NCBI GenBank assembly: GCA_014873095.1
Contig: CP050848.1
Span: 2,108,001 to 2,172,000, forward strand
DNA: 64,000 nucleotides
Source of the DNA: Planctomycetales bacterium ZRK34
Lineage (GTDB): Bacteria; Planctomycetota; Phycisphaerae; Phycisphaerales; Zrk34
Reading direction: 5' to 3'
Positions 9,389-18,220 of this stretch are shown one piece after another (the first letter of the stretch is position 1; each line of letters opens with the position of its first letter). Under the pieces are notes generated by a model, which did no database searches, had not been told where the DNA came from, and saw nothing but the letters and a program-made list of their open reading frames with translations. The translations under genes were made by a program, and so were the position numbers.

Positions 9389-11686
9389 ATGTTCACCATG
9401 AAACGCCACCTGTTGCCCCTCACGCTGACTGTCCTGCTGTCGGCGGCGCTTGCCGCGCCGGCGGGGCCCAAGACATTCGACGATCACTTTCCATCGATCG
9501 CCGTGCCGGATGAGCTGGCCGATTCACCGCTGGCGCAAGATGGATTCGTCGACGTGACGGGCTCGATGTTCGGGGCCGACCCCACCGGCGTCAAAGACTC
9601 GACGCAGGCGATTCAGAAGGCGGTCATCTTCGCGCGCGAGCATCGGATGGTGTGTTACTTCCCGCTGGGGACGTACCTCGTCAGCGACACGATCGAGTGC
9701 CTGCACGGGCGGATCGACCCGGCGCGGGGCGTTACGAAAGCCCGGTCCAGCCGCGACTGGCCGTGCATCCTGCTGGGCGAGTCGCGCGGCGGTAAGCGAC
9801 CGGTGATCCGACTGGCGGATCGCGCAGCCGGCTTCGGTGATGCCAAGCGCTCGAAATATGTGTTGCACTTCTGGGCGCGTGGCATCGGGCGTGAACAATC
9901 AGCCGACGAGCCCCAGCCGAACATCAACATGAATCAGATGCTCATCGGCATCGACCTGCACCTGGGGCGCGACAACCCCGGGGCCGTGGCCATCCGTCAT
10001 CGCGGGGCGCAGGGCTCCAGCGTGCAGGACTGCACCATCGACGCCACCGGCGGCAAGACGGGCCTCGAAGGCGGGTGCGGCTCCGGCGGATCGCACATCA
10101 ACGTGACGGTGCGCGGCGGGCGCATCGGCGTCGACGTGCGCGAGACACAACCCGCTGCAACGCTCACCGGCCTGACGCTGATCGATCAGACCGGCCCGGC
10201 AGTGCTGGCCAGCGGGCGACAGGCCACGACGCTGGTGGGCTGCCGCATCGTGCGTCGCTCCCCGAAGCCCGCCATCGAATCGCTGGCGCGGTACTACCCG
10301 CACCATTCGCAGATGTGCCTGGTCGACACCAGCATCCAGTACACCGAGCCGTACGATGGCCCGGCCGTCGAGGCCGGCGCGAGCATCACGATGCACAACG
10401 TGTACATCGCCGGCGCGTCGCAGGTGATCACCGGCACCCAACGACCGACCAACCGCGACGGATCAAAACACCAGCGTTTCACCATCGCTGCCGAAACCGG
10501 GGAATGGACCCATGTGCGTTCGCTCGCCCTGCGGATCGACCCGCTGATCACCAGCCCGCGCAGCCAGCAACCGGGGCTGGCCTACAAGATGCCGATCTAT
10601 ATAGATGGCCAGCGGCGTGATGCCCGAACGCTCGTTGATCAGACCGCGATCGCCGAGCCGCCGGCCGACCTGGTCTCGCGCCACGTCTGGCCGGATGACT
10701 TTCCGCGCCCGGGCGATCCGCGGACAGTGAACGTCAAACACGCCCCCTACCACGCCGGCGGCGAAGGCAAAACCGATGACACGGCGGCGATCCAGCGAGC
10801 CATCGATGAACACGACATCGTGTTTCTACCCCGTGGCATCTACCGCATCACGCGCCCGCTGACGTTGCGGGCAAACACGAAACTGATCGGGGCGGCGCGC
10901 TGTTTCACGTGGCTGGTGCCAACTCCGGGCGGCGCGTTCGACGATGCGGCACACCCAACCGCTGTGATTAAAACCGTCAACGATGCTGATGCCCAGACAG
11001 CACTCGCCTTCATCGGCATCAAGCTCGACCCCGCATGCCGGGGCGCTTGCTTTATCGACTGGCGAGCCGGGCGGCGGTCGATCCTGCGTGCGGTGAATTT
11101 GACAGCGCCGATTCCGTGGCATCTCAAGGGCAGCGACGAAGTCGAAGCCCCGAATTACAACTGGCCCACGACGGTCATCACCGGCCACGGCGGCGGGCGG
11201 TGGTACAACTTCCACAACGAGGCGTGGCACTTCCAGGGACCGGCCTACCGCCATCTGCTGATCGACGGCACGTCGCAATCGCTGCGCCTTTACCAGTGCA
11301 ACCCCGAGCACAGCCGCGGCGATTCGAACATGACGATCCGCCATGCGAAAAACGTCGACATCTTCGGTCTCAAAAGCGAGTACAACCACACCGTGCTCGA
11401 TCTTCACGACGCGCAGAACATCCGCGTGTTCGGGTACGGGGGCGTCGCGACGGCCCTGCCGGGCGAGGCGCTGTTCATCGTCGACCGTTGCAGGGATTAC
11501 CTGCTGGCGAACCTCGTGGACACCCCGTACCTTGAAGGCAAGAACTCCGACGCCCACTTCGCCGGCCGCGGTGTCGACCCGGCGGCCTGGCACATGCTCA
11601 AAGAAACCACCGAAACCGGCGACACAATCACAACCCGCCCGATGGACCGCCCCGTGCTCTACCAGCGCGGCCGGCCACATCCCTGA
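9389..11686 (+). CDS. Secreted double beta-helix protein (pectate lyase superfamily)
   Basis: The 765-residue protein has a signal peptide (LTLTVLLSAALAAPAG) and two copies of the N-terminal module of right-handed beta-helix enzymes. The first is DVTGSMFGADPTGVKDSTQA with VCYFPLGTYLVSDTI (residues ~50-105). The second is AGGEGKTDDTAAIQRAIDEH with IVFLPRGIYRITRPL (~450-490). Each is followed by helix-type repeats. The family includes polysaccharide lyases and GH28/GH55-like hydrolases; catalytic residues cannot be assigned by eye, so lyase or hydrolase is open. It lies 98 bp after the sulfatase and 8 bp before the next gene, so co-transcription is likely. The internal duplication is unusual and recalls GH55-type twin helices. 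Confidence 0.82.
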   Translation: MFTMKRHLLPLTLTVLLSAALAAPAGPKTFDDHFPSIAVPDELADSPLAQDGFVDVTGSMFGADPTGVKDSTQAIQKAVIFAREHRMVCYFPLGTYLVSDTIECLHGRIDPARGVTKARSSRDWPCILLGESRGGKRPVIRLADRAAGFGDAKRSKYVLHFWARGIGREQSADEPQPNINMNQMLIGIDLHLGRDNPGAVAIRHRGAQGSSVQDCTIDATGGKTGLEGGCGSGGSHINVTVRGGRIGVDVRETQPAATLTGLTLIDQTGPAVLASGRQATTLVGCRIVRRSPKPAIESLARYYPHHSQMCLVDTSIQYTEPYDGPAVEAGASITMHNVYIAGASQVITGTQRPTNRDGSKHQRFTIAAETGEWTHVRSLALRIDPLITSPRSQQPGLAYKMPIYIDGQRRDARTLVDQTAIAEPPADLVSRHVWPDDFPRPGDPRTVNVKHAPYHAGGEGKTDDTAAIQRAIDEHDIVFLPRGIYRITRPLTLRANTKLIGAARCFTWLVPTPGGAFDDAAHPTAVIKTVNDADAQTALAFIGIKLDPACRGACFIDWRAGRRSILRAVNLTAPIPWHLKGSDEVEAPNYNWPTTVITGHGGGRWYNFHNEAWHFQGPAYRHLLIDGTSQSLRLYQCNPEHSRGDSNMTIRHAKNVDIFGLKSEYNHTVLDLHDAQNIRVFGYGGVATALPGEALFIVDRCRDYLLANLVDTPYLEGKNSDAHFAGRGVDPAAWHMLKETTETGDTITTRPMDRPVLYQRGRPHP

Positions 11687-11694
11687 AATACCCC

Positions 11695-14600
11695 ATGAAC
11701 GATTCAATGCACCGGATGCTGACACGATGTCTTGCGCTGGCGATGACGCTGGTGATGCTCACTTCGCCGGCGAACGCGAGTTCGATCCAGCGACTCAACG
11801 ATCGCTTCGTCCTGCGCGGCGACAACTACACGCTGACGCTCGACGCCGGCACCGGTTCGATCGTCGATGTTCACGCGGGCGGTGGGCAGGATGTCACGCT
11901 CTGGCGCAGCGGTGAATCAGGCTTGTGGTCCGCCGAACTGGCCGACGGATCGATCATCCGCGCAGCGAACTTCGACGGCACGCTCGGGCCCGAGTGTGAA
12001 ACGACCCTTGACGATACGGGCAAAGCGGTGGTGCTGCGTTACACCGGCGGCGCCGTCGACGTCGAGGTCACGGTCCGGCCGCACGAACGGTCGGTGACTT
12101 TCGATGCGAAGGTCACGGGGCGCGGGGCGACGGTGATGCGCTTCTCGCTACCCGGGCGGATGCGTTTTGACCCGACGCAGGTCGAGCGATTCGTCACACC
12201 GGCCACGCCGCATGATTCGGTGGGTGTTGCGTGGACAGGGCAATTTTTCGCGCAGCAGGATGTGACAAACCCCGCGGGATGGACCAACGCCCCCGGCAGC
12301 CCGGCGGGATTGCAGGAACTGCTCGGGCGTGGCGCGGTGGCGATGCGACCGGTCAACGACGCCAAAGTCGCACTGACCGTGACCCAAGCCGGCCGCGAGT
12401 GGATCGACCAGCGACTGATCGATCGCATCGAACGATCGCAGGCGATGGTCAATCGCGCCACGGCGAATCAGTACGTCGATCGGCCTCTGATTGAATCAGA
12501 GCATGGCATTTGGTTCGGCGTCAGCACGCTCGGTGGTGAAGGCGGGCTATGGCGATTCGGCGGGCGCGTGCAGGATGACGAAGCGCGGCTGGTGCTGCCG
12601 ATCAGTCGCGTGGTGATTCGCCGGCTGGCTCATCAGGCTGGCGAAGGCCGCAAGCGGATCGGGTTGATCGATTTGAAGCAGAGCCCGCCGGGCGGCGCTT
12701 GGGCCGATGTTCAACTCGAGCAATGGCGCGAGGCACTGGGCGGCATCAGCGAGCGCAGCGATGGGAAGAGCGAATTCGTCCGCCTGCGCAGCTACGAGGC
12801 GATCGATACGGCGGTGAATGCGGATGATTTCGCGGCGATCGTCAATCCGTACGGCGAGTGGTTTCCCGCGCTGGATCACGAACAACTGATGGACCGCGTG
12901 CGACGGGTCAAGCGATACATTCAGACCGGGGGCAACTGGTTCGAGGTCGGCGGGTATTCGTTTTACGCACCGCTGCGGCCGACGGAATATTTCAGCTACG
13001 AGGGGTTGTACCCGCCGATGTTCGCCGACTGGGTGCAGCTTGAATCGCGCGGCGGGCGGGCGGCCCTGTATCGTGAGCAGCCGCGCACATGGGATGCGTG
13101 GGCCGGGGCGAAGGACGCGACCAAGCTGTTCGTACCCGGCGAGATCGCCTTCGGCGGCGATGCCGGCGGCGGGTATTACGATCGGGCGTTCGCCACGTAC
13201 ATCAATAAGGATGCGACCTGGCAATCGCCGCGCGTGCGGATGAGCTTCGGCGATGATGTGACCACTTCGCTGAAGCGCTACGCGAAAGCCAACGGCGTGA
13301 TGCGCCCGCTCGACGAGAAGCTGACGCCGGACCTGCTGGGCAAGCTCAAACATGCCGTGCTGCTGAAGTACAACGGCTCGGCAGCGGACAAACTAGCGAA
13401 TCTGAACCACATCCCGCGCGGCACGCTGGTGCACTTTTCCGACTACCTGCATGGCGGATTCGACAAGCAGTACCCCGATCACCTGCCGCCGAATGAGTCG
13501 TTCGGCAGCGGCGAGCAGTTGCGCGAGTTGATCGATCGCTGCCGCGCCTCGGGGCTGCTGACGATGCCGTATACGAATCCGACATGGTGGTGCGACGACC
13601 CGCGCGGGCCGACGTTCGTGCGCGAAGGCGACGCCCCGCTGCTGCGAACGCTCGACGGCGAGCTTTCCGAAGAGCACTACAGCACCAACTTCGGATTCAC
13701 CATCTGCCACTGGCACCCGGCCGTGCAACAGGCCAACCACGTCACGCGCACGCAGTTCACCAAGCAGTATCCCGTCGACGTGATCTTTCAGGATCAGAAC
13801 GGCGCCCGGCGGTGGCGATACGACACCAACCCCGCCTCGCCGACGCCCACAGCCTACATCGAAGGTCTGCTGTCGATGAACGACGAGGATTCGAAGATCG
13901 TTCCGCTGTCGACAGAAGACGGATGGGACCAGGCGTCGCGCGATCATGTGCAACTCTGCGGCATGGCGTTCGGGCTGGTGCCGATGGAAGGCGGACGCAC
14001 ACGTCTGCGGCTGCGCGACAAGTACCCGCCGAGCGTATGGCGGGTGTATCCGGTCGCGCAGGCGATCGCACACGACAAGACGATCATGGCCATGCACGAC
14101 CTGGGCCACTTCGTGATGAATCGGCGGTCGATGGCGTGGGTGCTCGGGCTCGGGTTCAACATGAGTTGGGTCGTGTCGGCGGACTGGCTCGGCCGCAACG
14201 AGGCGAGCCGACAGTGGCTGAACTGGCTGGACCGCATGCAGAAGTCCGTCGTCAGCCGTTACACGGGCCAGCCGCTGGCGGCATTCGATCATCAGTGGAG
14301 CGCCGACGCCGGCGAGGAAGACGACGGCGTGATCAGGACCACCTACGGCCCGGTCCGCATCACCGCCAATCTCAATGCTGCCCCGCTGGAGCACGACGGC
14401 CTGACCCTCACCGGCTACGGGTATCACATCACCGCCCCCGGCCTGTTCGCCGCGAGCCTGCAAAAGTGCGGCGATGTCGACTACGGCCCCGACGGCCTCG
14501 ATTGCATCGTCGAATACACAAACGACACGATCGACATCTGGCTCTACACGAACTACAGCGGAAAGGTCAGCCTGCCGCTGCCGGGCGTCAAAGACCGCGC

Positions 14601-14727
14601 CTTCGATCTGGCGCTCAACGACGCCAAGGCCCAAGTCATCATTCACGACGCCGCGCTGCTCGTCGACGTACCCCCGGCGCCGGATGGCCACCGACGGCTA
14701 TGGCATATTGCCTATCCGATGAATTGA
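11695..14727 (+). CDS. Large secreted putative glycoside hydrolase (DUF6259-like)
   Basis: The 1010-residue protein has a signal peptide (LALAMTLVMLTSPANA). Residues ~30-330 form a beta-rich region (LNDRFVLRGDNYTLTLD...) like the galactose-mutarotase-type domains before glycosidase barrels. Residues ~380-830 look like a TIM barrel: HFSDYLHGGFD, TMPYTNPTWWCDDPRGPT, VDVIFQDQNGARRW and STEDGWDQASRD. The Asp in IFQDQNG, on a beta-strand end, is the best catalytic candidate. A C-terminal beta domain follows. The architecture resembles DUF6259 proteins and distantly GH101/GH129-like enzymes. The name is tentative and the substrate unknown. Tight linkage to the sulfatase and beta-helix genes places it in polysaccharide breakdown. 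Confidence 0.7.
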   Translation: MNDSMHRMLTRCLALAMTLVMLTSPANASSIQRLNDRFVLRGDNYTLTLDAGTGSIVDVHAGGGQDVTLWRSGESGLWSAELADGSIIRAANFDGTLGPECETTLDDTGKAVVLRYTGGAVDVEVTVRPHERSVTFDAKVTGRGATVMRFSLPGRMRFDPTQVERFVTPATPHDSVGVAWTGQFFAQQDVTNPAGWTNAPGSPAGLQELLGRGAVAMRPVNDAKVALTVTQAGREWIDQRLIDRIERSQAMVNRATANQYVDRPLIESEHGIWFGVSTLGGEGGLWRFGGRVQDDEARLVLPISRVVIRRLAHQAGEGRKRIGLIDLKQSPPGGAWADVQLEQWREALGGISERSDGKSEFVRLRSYEAIDTAVNADDFAAIVNPYGEWFPALDHEQLMDRVRRVKRYIQTGGNWFEVGGYSFYAPLRPTEYFSYEGLYPPMFADWVQLESRGGRAALYREQPRTWDAWAGAKDATKLFVPGEIAFGGDAGGGYYDRAFATYINKDATWQSPRVRMSFGDDVTTSLKRYAKANGVMRPLDEKLTPDLLGKLKHAVLLKYNGSAADKLANLNHIPRGTLVHFSDYLHGGFDKQYPDHLPPNESFGSGEQLRELIDRCRASGLLTMPYTNPTWWCDDPRGPTFVREGDAPLLRTLDGELSEEHYSTNFGFTICHWHPAVQQANHVTRTQFTKQYPVDVIFQDQNGARRWRYDTNPASPTPTAYIEGLLSMNDEDSKIVPLSTEDGWDQASRDHVQLCGMAFGLVPMEGGRTRLRLRDKYPPSVWRVYPVAQAIAHDKTIMAMHDLGHFVMNRRSMAWVLGLGFNMSWVVSADWLGRNEASRQWLNWLDRMQKSVVSRYTGQPLAAFDHQWSADAGEEDDGVIRTTYGPVRITANLNAAPLEHDGLTLTGYGYHITAPGLFAASLQKCGDVDYGPDGLDCIVEYTNDTIDIWLYTNYSGKVSLPLPGVKDRAFDLALNDAKAQVIIHDAALLVDVPPAPDGHRRLWHIAYPMN

Positions 14728-14829
14728 CGTAGCGGCGGAGCGACGGATAATGCGAGCTCAAGGTCAGCCATGCTCCGGGGCACGGCGCCGTGGGGCTATG
14801 CGACCGCTTCATTTCAAGGAGCGTGCATC

Positions 14830-15351
14830 ATGGCTCGTTGTGCGTACTGCGGCAGCACCATCATTGCAGGTGGAGCCCGTGCGGGCGGCCTGCGTTTCTG
14901 TAATGCCAACTGTCAGAACAAAGGCGCGATGATGCTCGCCGCGCAGGAGTTGCCAGCCGACCTGGTCGAAGATGCCGTGCTGGAGGCTCACCAGGGCGAT
15001 TGCCCCAAATGCCACGGGCCCGGCCCGGTCGATGTGCACACCTCGCATCGAATCGTGTCGGTGCTGGTAGCCACGCAATGGTCGACGCGAACCAATGTGT
15101 GCTGTGTTTCATGCGGTCGAAAAGCAAAACTGGCGGACGTGTTCTATTGTCTGTTTCTGGGCTGGTGGGGCTTCCCGTGGGGACTGCTGGGCACACCGGT
15201 ACAGATCCTGCGAAACCTGGCGGGCATGGTCAGCGGGCCGAATCCACATGAGCCGTCGGTCGCGCTGCACAACATTGTGAGCGTTCAGATGGCGCGCGAG
15301 CTGTGGCAGGCGGAGCAACAGGCGCAAATTCAAGATGCGCCGCATGGTTGA
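14830..15351 (+). CDS. Zinc-ribbon protein with a hydrophobic segment
   Basis: The 173-residue protein begins MARCAYCGSTIIAGG, followed by LRFCNANCQ, giving a first CxxC...CxxxC zinc site. Then come CPKCHGPGPVDVH and, later, CCVSCGRKAK, making a second four-Cys site. Residues ~103-125 (FYCLFLGWWGFPWGLLGTPV) are hydrophobic and aromatic and may sit in the membrane. The ATG at 14830 is set by AAGGAG 8 bases upstream; an earlier in-frame start at 14770 is rejected. I know similar proteins only as uncharacterised ones from planctomycetes. A metal-dependent folding or protein-contact role is inference. Confidence 0.75.
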   Translation: MARCAYCGSTIIAGGARAGGLRFCNANCQNKGAMMLAAQELPADLVEDAVLEAHQGDCPKCHGPGPVDVHTSHRIVSVLVATQWSTRTNVCCVSCGRKAKLADVFYCLFLGWWGFPWGLLGTPVQILRNLAGMVSGPNPHEPSVALHNIVSVQMARELWQAEQQAQIQDAPHG

Positions 15352-15422
15352 TCATTTGTCATCTGCTGTTGTATTGTTTTTACGACCCCTATTGTGTTTT
15401 GCTTGATGAAAGAGCGTGTCGG

Positions 15423-15986
15423 ATGACGCATCCACTTGTTTTCGGAGTCCTGCTGATGGGTATTTTTTCTTCACTTTTCGGATGTCGAAAATCTGATACG
15501 CCTCCCCAAAGGCCAAAAACTAAAGCCGTCGAAGTAGCCGACGTCTACAGGGATTTGCGTGGTCAAGCGCTGCAATTGTCACCCGACCAGCTTGGTTTAA
15601 CCATCGCACCCAACGAGCCGGTGGCGATTTTGATGGAGTTCTCAGTATCCGGCAATATCGTGACCCTGGTGTGCGTCACGGATGGAACAACGAGTCTGTA
15701 TTTCAGCAACGGCGGCGGAATCATCGGCGCCGGCGAGCACGCCGCAGTTCGTGCGATATCACAGAAAATGATATCGGCAGCTCAAGAGCATCTGGCGGAT
15801 ATGAAGCAGACCAACGATTTTCCACTCCCATTGGCCGGATCAGTCCGATTCTATTGTGTCACAGCGGAAGGCGTCGTCACTACTGAAGTAGCGGAAGAGG
15901 CGCTTGCCGGACAACACCCGCTATCGGCATTGTTTCGACAAGGCCACGAAGTCATCGCTGCAATTCGTCAACACGCGCCAAACTAA
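15423..15986 (+). CDS. Putative lipoprotein, function unknown
   Basis: The 187-residue protein has an N-terminal hydrophobic stretch (VFGVLLMGIFSSLFGC) ending in a lipobox-like SLFGC, so lipid anchoring is likely. The mature part has no motif that I recognise; it contains a compact alpha/beta-looking region (EPVAILMEFSVSGNIVTLVC, then FSNGGGIIGAGEHAAVRA). The region is less GC-rich than its neighbours. The ATG at 15423 is chosen for the signal sequence; a longer frame overlaps the preceding gene. Confidence 0.6.
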   Translation: MTHPLVFGVLLMGIFSSLFGCRKSDTPPQRPKTKAVEVADVYRDLRGQALQLSPDQLGLTIAPNEPVAILMEFSVSGNIVTLVCVTDGTTSLYFSNGGGIIGAGEHAAVRAISQKMISAAQEHLADMKQTNDFPLPLAGSVRFYCVTAEGVVTTEVAEEALAGQHPLSALFRQGHEVIAAIRQHAPN

Positions 15987-16054
15987 GACACACCGGGCAG
16001 ATGGGTGAAGGTCGTCAAGCGGATGCTGCGAAGATGGCTCACGGCTGGCGACTG

Positions 16055-16070
16055 ACGATCCGCGGATCGT
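16055..16070. promoter_or_regulatory. 16-bp perfect palindrome upstream of a small membrane gene
   Basis: ACGATCCGCGGATCGT is a perfect palindrome, 10 bp before TATAAG (16081-16086) and 23 bp before the ATG at 16094. It sits in an operator-like position, but no -35 was found at proper spacing. Confidence 0.3.
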
Positions 16071-16093
16071 GACGCAACGGTATAAGATGATTC

Positions 16094-16300
16094 ATGCGAT
16101 TGATTGCGATTTTATTCATGGGGCTGGGGTTCTGCCTTTGCGCGTTTGGCGTGTGGGGTTTTTACACGCCTGACGGGCGCGCCCGCTTTGATGAAATGGA
16201 CGGGCTTTACCCGATTTTCGCAGGGGCAATCGGGGTTGTCGCGCTCGTGATCGGCAGCATCCTTTGGGGTGTGACGATGTGGCGAAATCGATCGCGATGA
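16094..16300 (+). CDS. Small two-helix membrane protein
   Basis: The 68-residue protein has two hydrophobic helices (LIAILFMGLGFCLCAFGVWGF and AGAIGVVALVIGSILWGV) joined by a polar turn and a basic end (WRNRSR). There is no known motif. It is supported by the clean two-helix pattern and a TATAAG box upstream, not by homology that I recognise. The Shine-Dalgarno is not evident. Confidence 0.5.
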   Translation: MRLIAILFMGLGFCLCAFGVWGFYTPDGRARFDEMDGLYPIFAGAIGVVALVIGSILWGVTMWRNRSR

Positions 16301-16443
16301 GGTTGGACGATCAGCGGGCTGTCAGCCTGCGGCGTGGGTATGGTCGGGTTGTAACAGTTGTGCGGGTTGGGGGACCGATTGCATGTGGTGGTTGGCGGTA
16401 TGCGCCGGTCAAGTCGACTGCTCAAGGGGCCGATCAAAATGGC

Positions 16444-16827
16444 ATGATCCCAAACACGCCATCGCGCCAGCCGAGCGAGCCGCTGCCGGAAGGTCACAAG
16501 CCGCGCCGGTTTGGTCGCTTGCGTTGCGAAATGCTGCGGTGCCCGCTGGGGCGGGTCGAAGACCTGTCGGTGTCGGGCATGCGCGTCCTGGGGCGGGGCA
16601 AAACCCCGGTGCAGGAATCTCAGCGGCTGTGGATGATGCTGCAGGGCGTCTTCGGCGAGCTGAAGGTGAAAACGCGCGTGGTGTGGACGGAGCAGACCGG
16701 GCCACGGACATTCGAAATCGGATTCGAGTTTGTCGAACTGGACGACGAGACCCGCGGCATGCTCAGCGAGGTGGCCAGGTCGTCGATGAAGTCGCATGCG
16801 TTCGCTCGCGCGAGCTATGACGATTAG
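16444..16827 (+). CDS. PilZ-domain protein
   Basis: The 127-residue protein is a single PilZ domain. It opens with a basic stretch RRFGRLRCEMLRC (in the position of the RxxxR c-di-GMP motif) and continues VEDLSVSGMRVLG, matching D/NxSxxG. It then shows the barrel strands TRVVWTEQTG and FEIGFEFVELD. PilZ domains bind cyclic di-GMP; the arginine spacing here is slightly irregular, so binding is likely but not certain. The ATG at 16444 starts just ahead of the domain; the longer frame from 16264 overlaps the previous gene. The position 186 bp before pilM suggests control of the pilus machine by c-di-GMP. Confidence 0.82.
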   Translation: MIPNTPSRQPSEPLPEGHKPRRFGRLRCEMLRCPLGRVEDLSVSGMRVLGRGKTPVQESQRLWMMLQGVFGELKVKTRVVWTEQTGPRTFEIGFEFVELDDETRGMLSEVARSSMKSHAFARASYDD

Positions 16828-16852
16828 ACCGGTTGCGCAAAGCACACCGGTC
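16827..16852 (+). promoter_or_regulatory. Hairpin with CGCAAAGC loop in the pilM leader
   Basis: GACCGGT (16827-16833) and ACCGGTC (16846-16852) enclose a loop containing CGCAAAGC. That octamer also occurs in the conserved core of c-di-GMP-I (GEMM) riboswitches, and the leader before pilM is about 160 nt. The companion GNRA-capped stem and the GGUAGC..GUUACC stem of GEMM are not recognisable, so this is only a structured-leader note. Confidence 0.3.
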
Positions 16853-17013
16853 AGGAGAAAAACATGGCAGGCTGTAACGGGAAAAACTTTTGCACGGGCC
16901 GAGGGCGAATCGTACGGTTTGCAGGCGGTGCGTGAACGTGGGAAACCGGCGGCGTGGATCGTCGCCGGCGTCTCGTTGGAAACGAGGCGGGTAGAGAACC
17001 TGTTGGAGGCGAA

Positions 17014-18180
17014 ATGGGATTTCGTTGGGTCCAGAAAAACGTCAGCCCGATTGGGATCGACATCGGGGCCGACAGCGTCAAGCTGCTGCAGATAGCGCGC
17101 GAGACCGAAGCGCCGCAGCTGATCGGCGCCGGCCGCGTGGAGATCCCGCAGGAGCTTCGCCAGGATGCGTCGCAACATGCGGCGTTTGTCGCCGATGCGA
17201 TCCGGCAGATCCTCAAGCAGAGCAAATTCAAGGGCAAGCGCGTCATCACGGCGCTGAGCTCGGCCCAGGCATATGTGCAGCATGTGCGTCTGGCCAAGTG
17301 CGACCCGTCGATGATCGAAGGGCAGATACAGGCGGAGCTGCGCGGCCGGCTGCCGATGGATCCGTCGCAGATGGTGATGCGGCATGTGTCGGTGGGCGAG
17401 GTGTTTTCCGACGGCGCGACCAAGCAGGAGATGATCTGCATGGCGGCGAGCCGGGAGTTTGTGCTTCGCCTGGTCAACACGGTGCGCAGCGCGGGGCTGG
17501 ACGTCGTCGGCATGCACTGCGAACCGATGGCGATCCTGGCGGCCTTCGAGCACCTGTTCGAAGGCAAGACCGACGCCAACCAGACCACGATGTTTGTCGA
17601 CATCGGCTCATCGACGACGAAGGTGCTGATCGCACACGGCCGCCAGCTTGTGTTCGCCAAGACGATTCAGGTCGGCGGCGAGCATTTCAACAAGCTGGTC
17701 GGCGAGTTGATGCAGGTCAGCAGCGCCGAGGCTCGGATGGTTCGCATCCGCGAGGCCGAGGAGGGGGTTCGCCCGCAGTTTTCCGCAGCCGAAGGCACGC
17801 TGCAGATGCTGGGCTCGACGGCAGTCGTCAGGCCGGCCGAACAGCCGAAGGTCGCAGACGCCACGGAACTCGCCGAGCGGGTGCTGGCCAGCGAAATGCT
17901 GGAAGTGCTCATCGACGAGCTGCAGCTTTGCGCCGGCTACCACGGCGCGATGTTTCACGATCGACCGATCGACAAAATGATCTTTCTCGGCGGCGAATCG
18001 CGACAGACGGCGATCTGCCAGCGCATCGCGCAGGCAATGCGGATGCCGGCGCAGCTCGGCGATCCGCTGGCGCGCGTGGTGCGTGCCCCGCTGACGCCTT
18101 CGCCGGGTGTGGACCTGCACCGCTCGCAGCCCGGTTGGGCGGTGCCGATGGGGCTTTGCCTGCTGCCGACGAACTTGTAA
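17014..18180 (+). CDS. pilM: Type IV pilus assembly protein PilM
   Basis: The 388-residue protein has the actin-like ATPase fold of PilM: phosphate-1 motif GIDIGADSVKLLQ (residues ~13-25), phosphate-2 FVDIGSSTTKVLI (~196-208) and the late glycine motif IFLGGESRQ. PilM binds the N-terminal tail of PilN in the cytoplasm and links the inner-membrane platform to the motors. GGAGG lies 5 bases before the ATG at 17014; the in-frame ATG at 16954 has no such site. It is the first gene of the pilus operon, with 40 bp to the next gene. Confidence 0.92.
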   Translation: MGFRWVQKNVSPIGIDIGADSVKLLQIARETEAPQLIGAGRVEIPQELRQDASQHAAFVADAIRQILKQSKFKGKRVITALSSAQAYVQHVRLAKCDPSMIEGQIQAELRGRLPMDPSQMVMRHVSVGEVFSDGATKQEMICMAASREFVLRLVNTVRSAGLDVVGMHCEPMAILAAFEHLFEGKTDANQTTMFVDIGSSTTKVLIAHGRQLVFAKTIQVGGEHFNKLVGELMQVSSAEARMVRIREAEEGVRPQFSAAEGTLQMLGSTAVVRPAEQPKVADATELAERVLASEMLEVLIDELQLCAGYHGAMFHDRPIDKMIFLGGESRQTAICQRIAQAMRMPAQLGDPLARVVRAPLTPSPGVDLHRSQPGWAVPMGLCLLPTNL

Positions 18181-18220
18181 ACACCGCGCACGGTGCGCGA
18201 AGAGACAGGGGAATGATTCG

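Noticed and set aside
16827..16910. Formal call of a c-di-GMP-I riboswitch before pilM
   Set aside because: Only the CGCAAAGC octamer fits; the GNRA-capped stem and the GGUAGC..GUUACC stem were not found.
16796..17095. 99-residue frame between pilZ and pilM
   Set aside because: Overlaps both neighbours, no motif, and the strong site GGAGG serves pilM.
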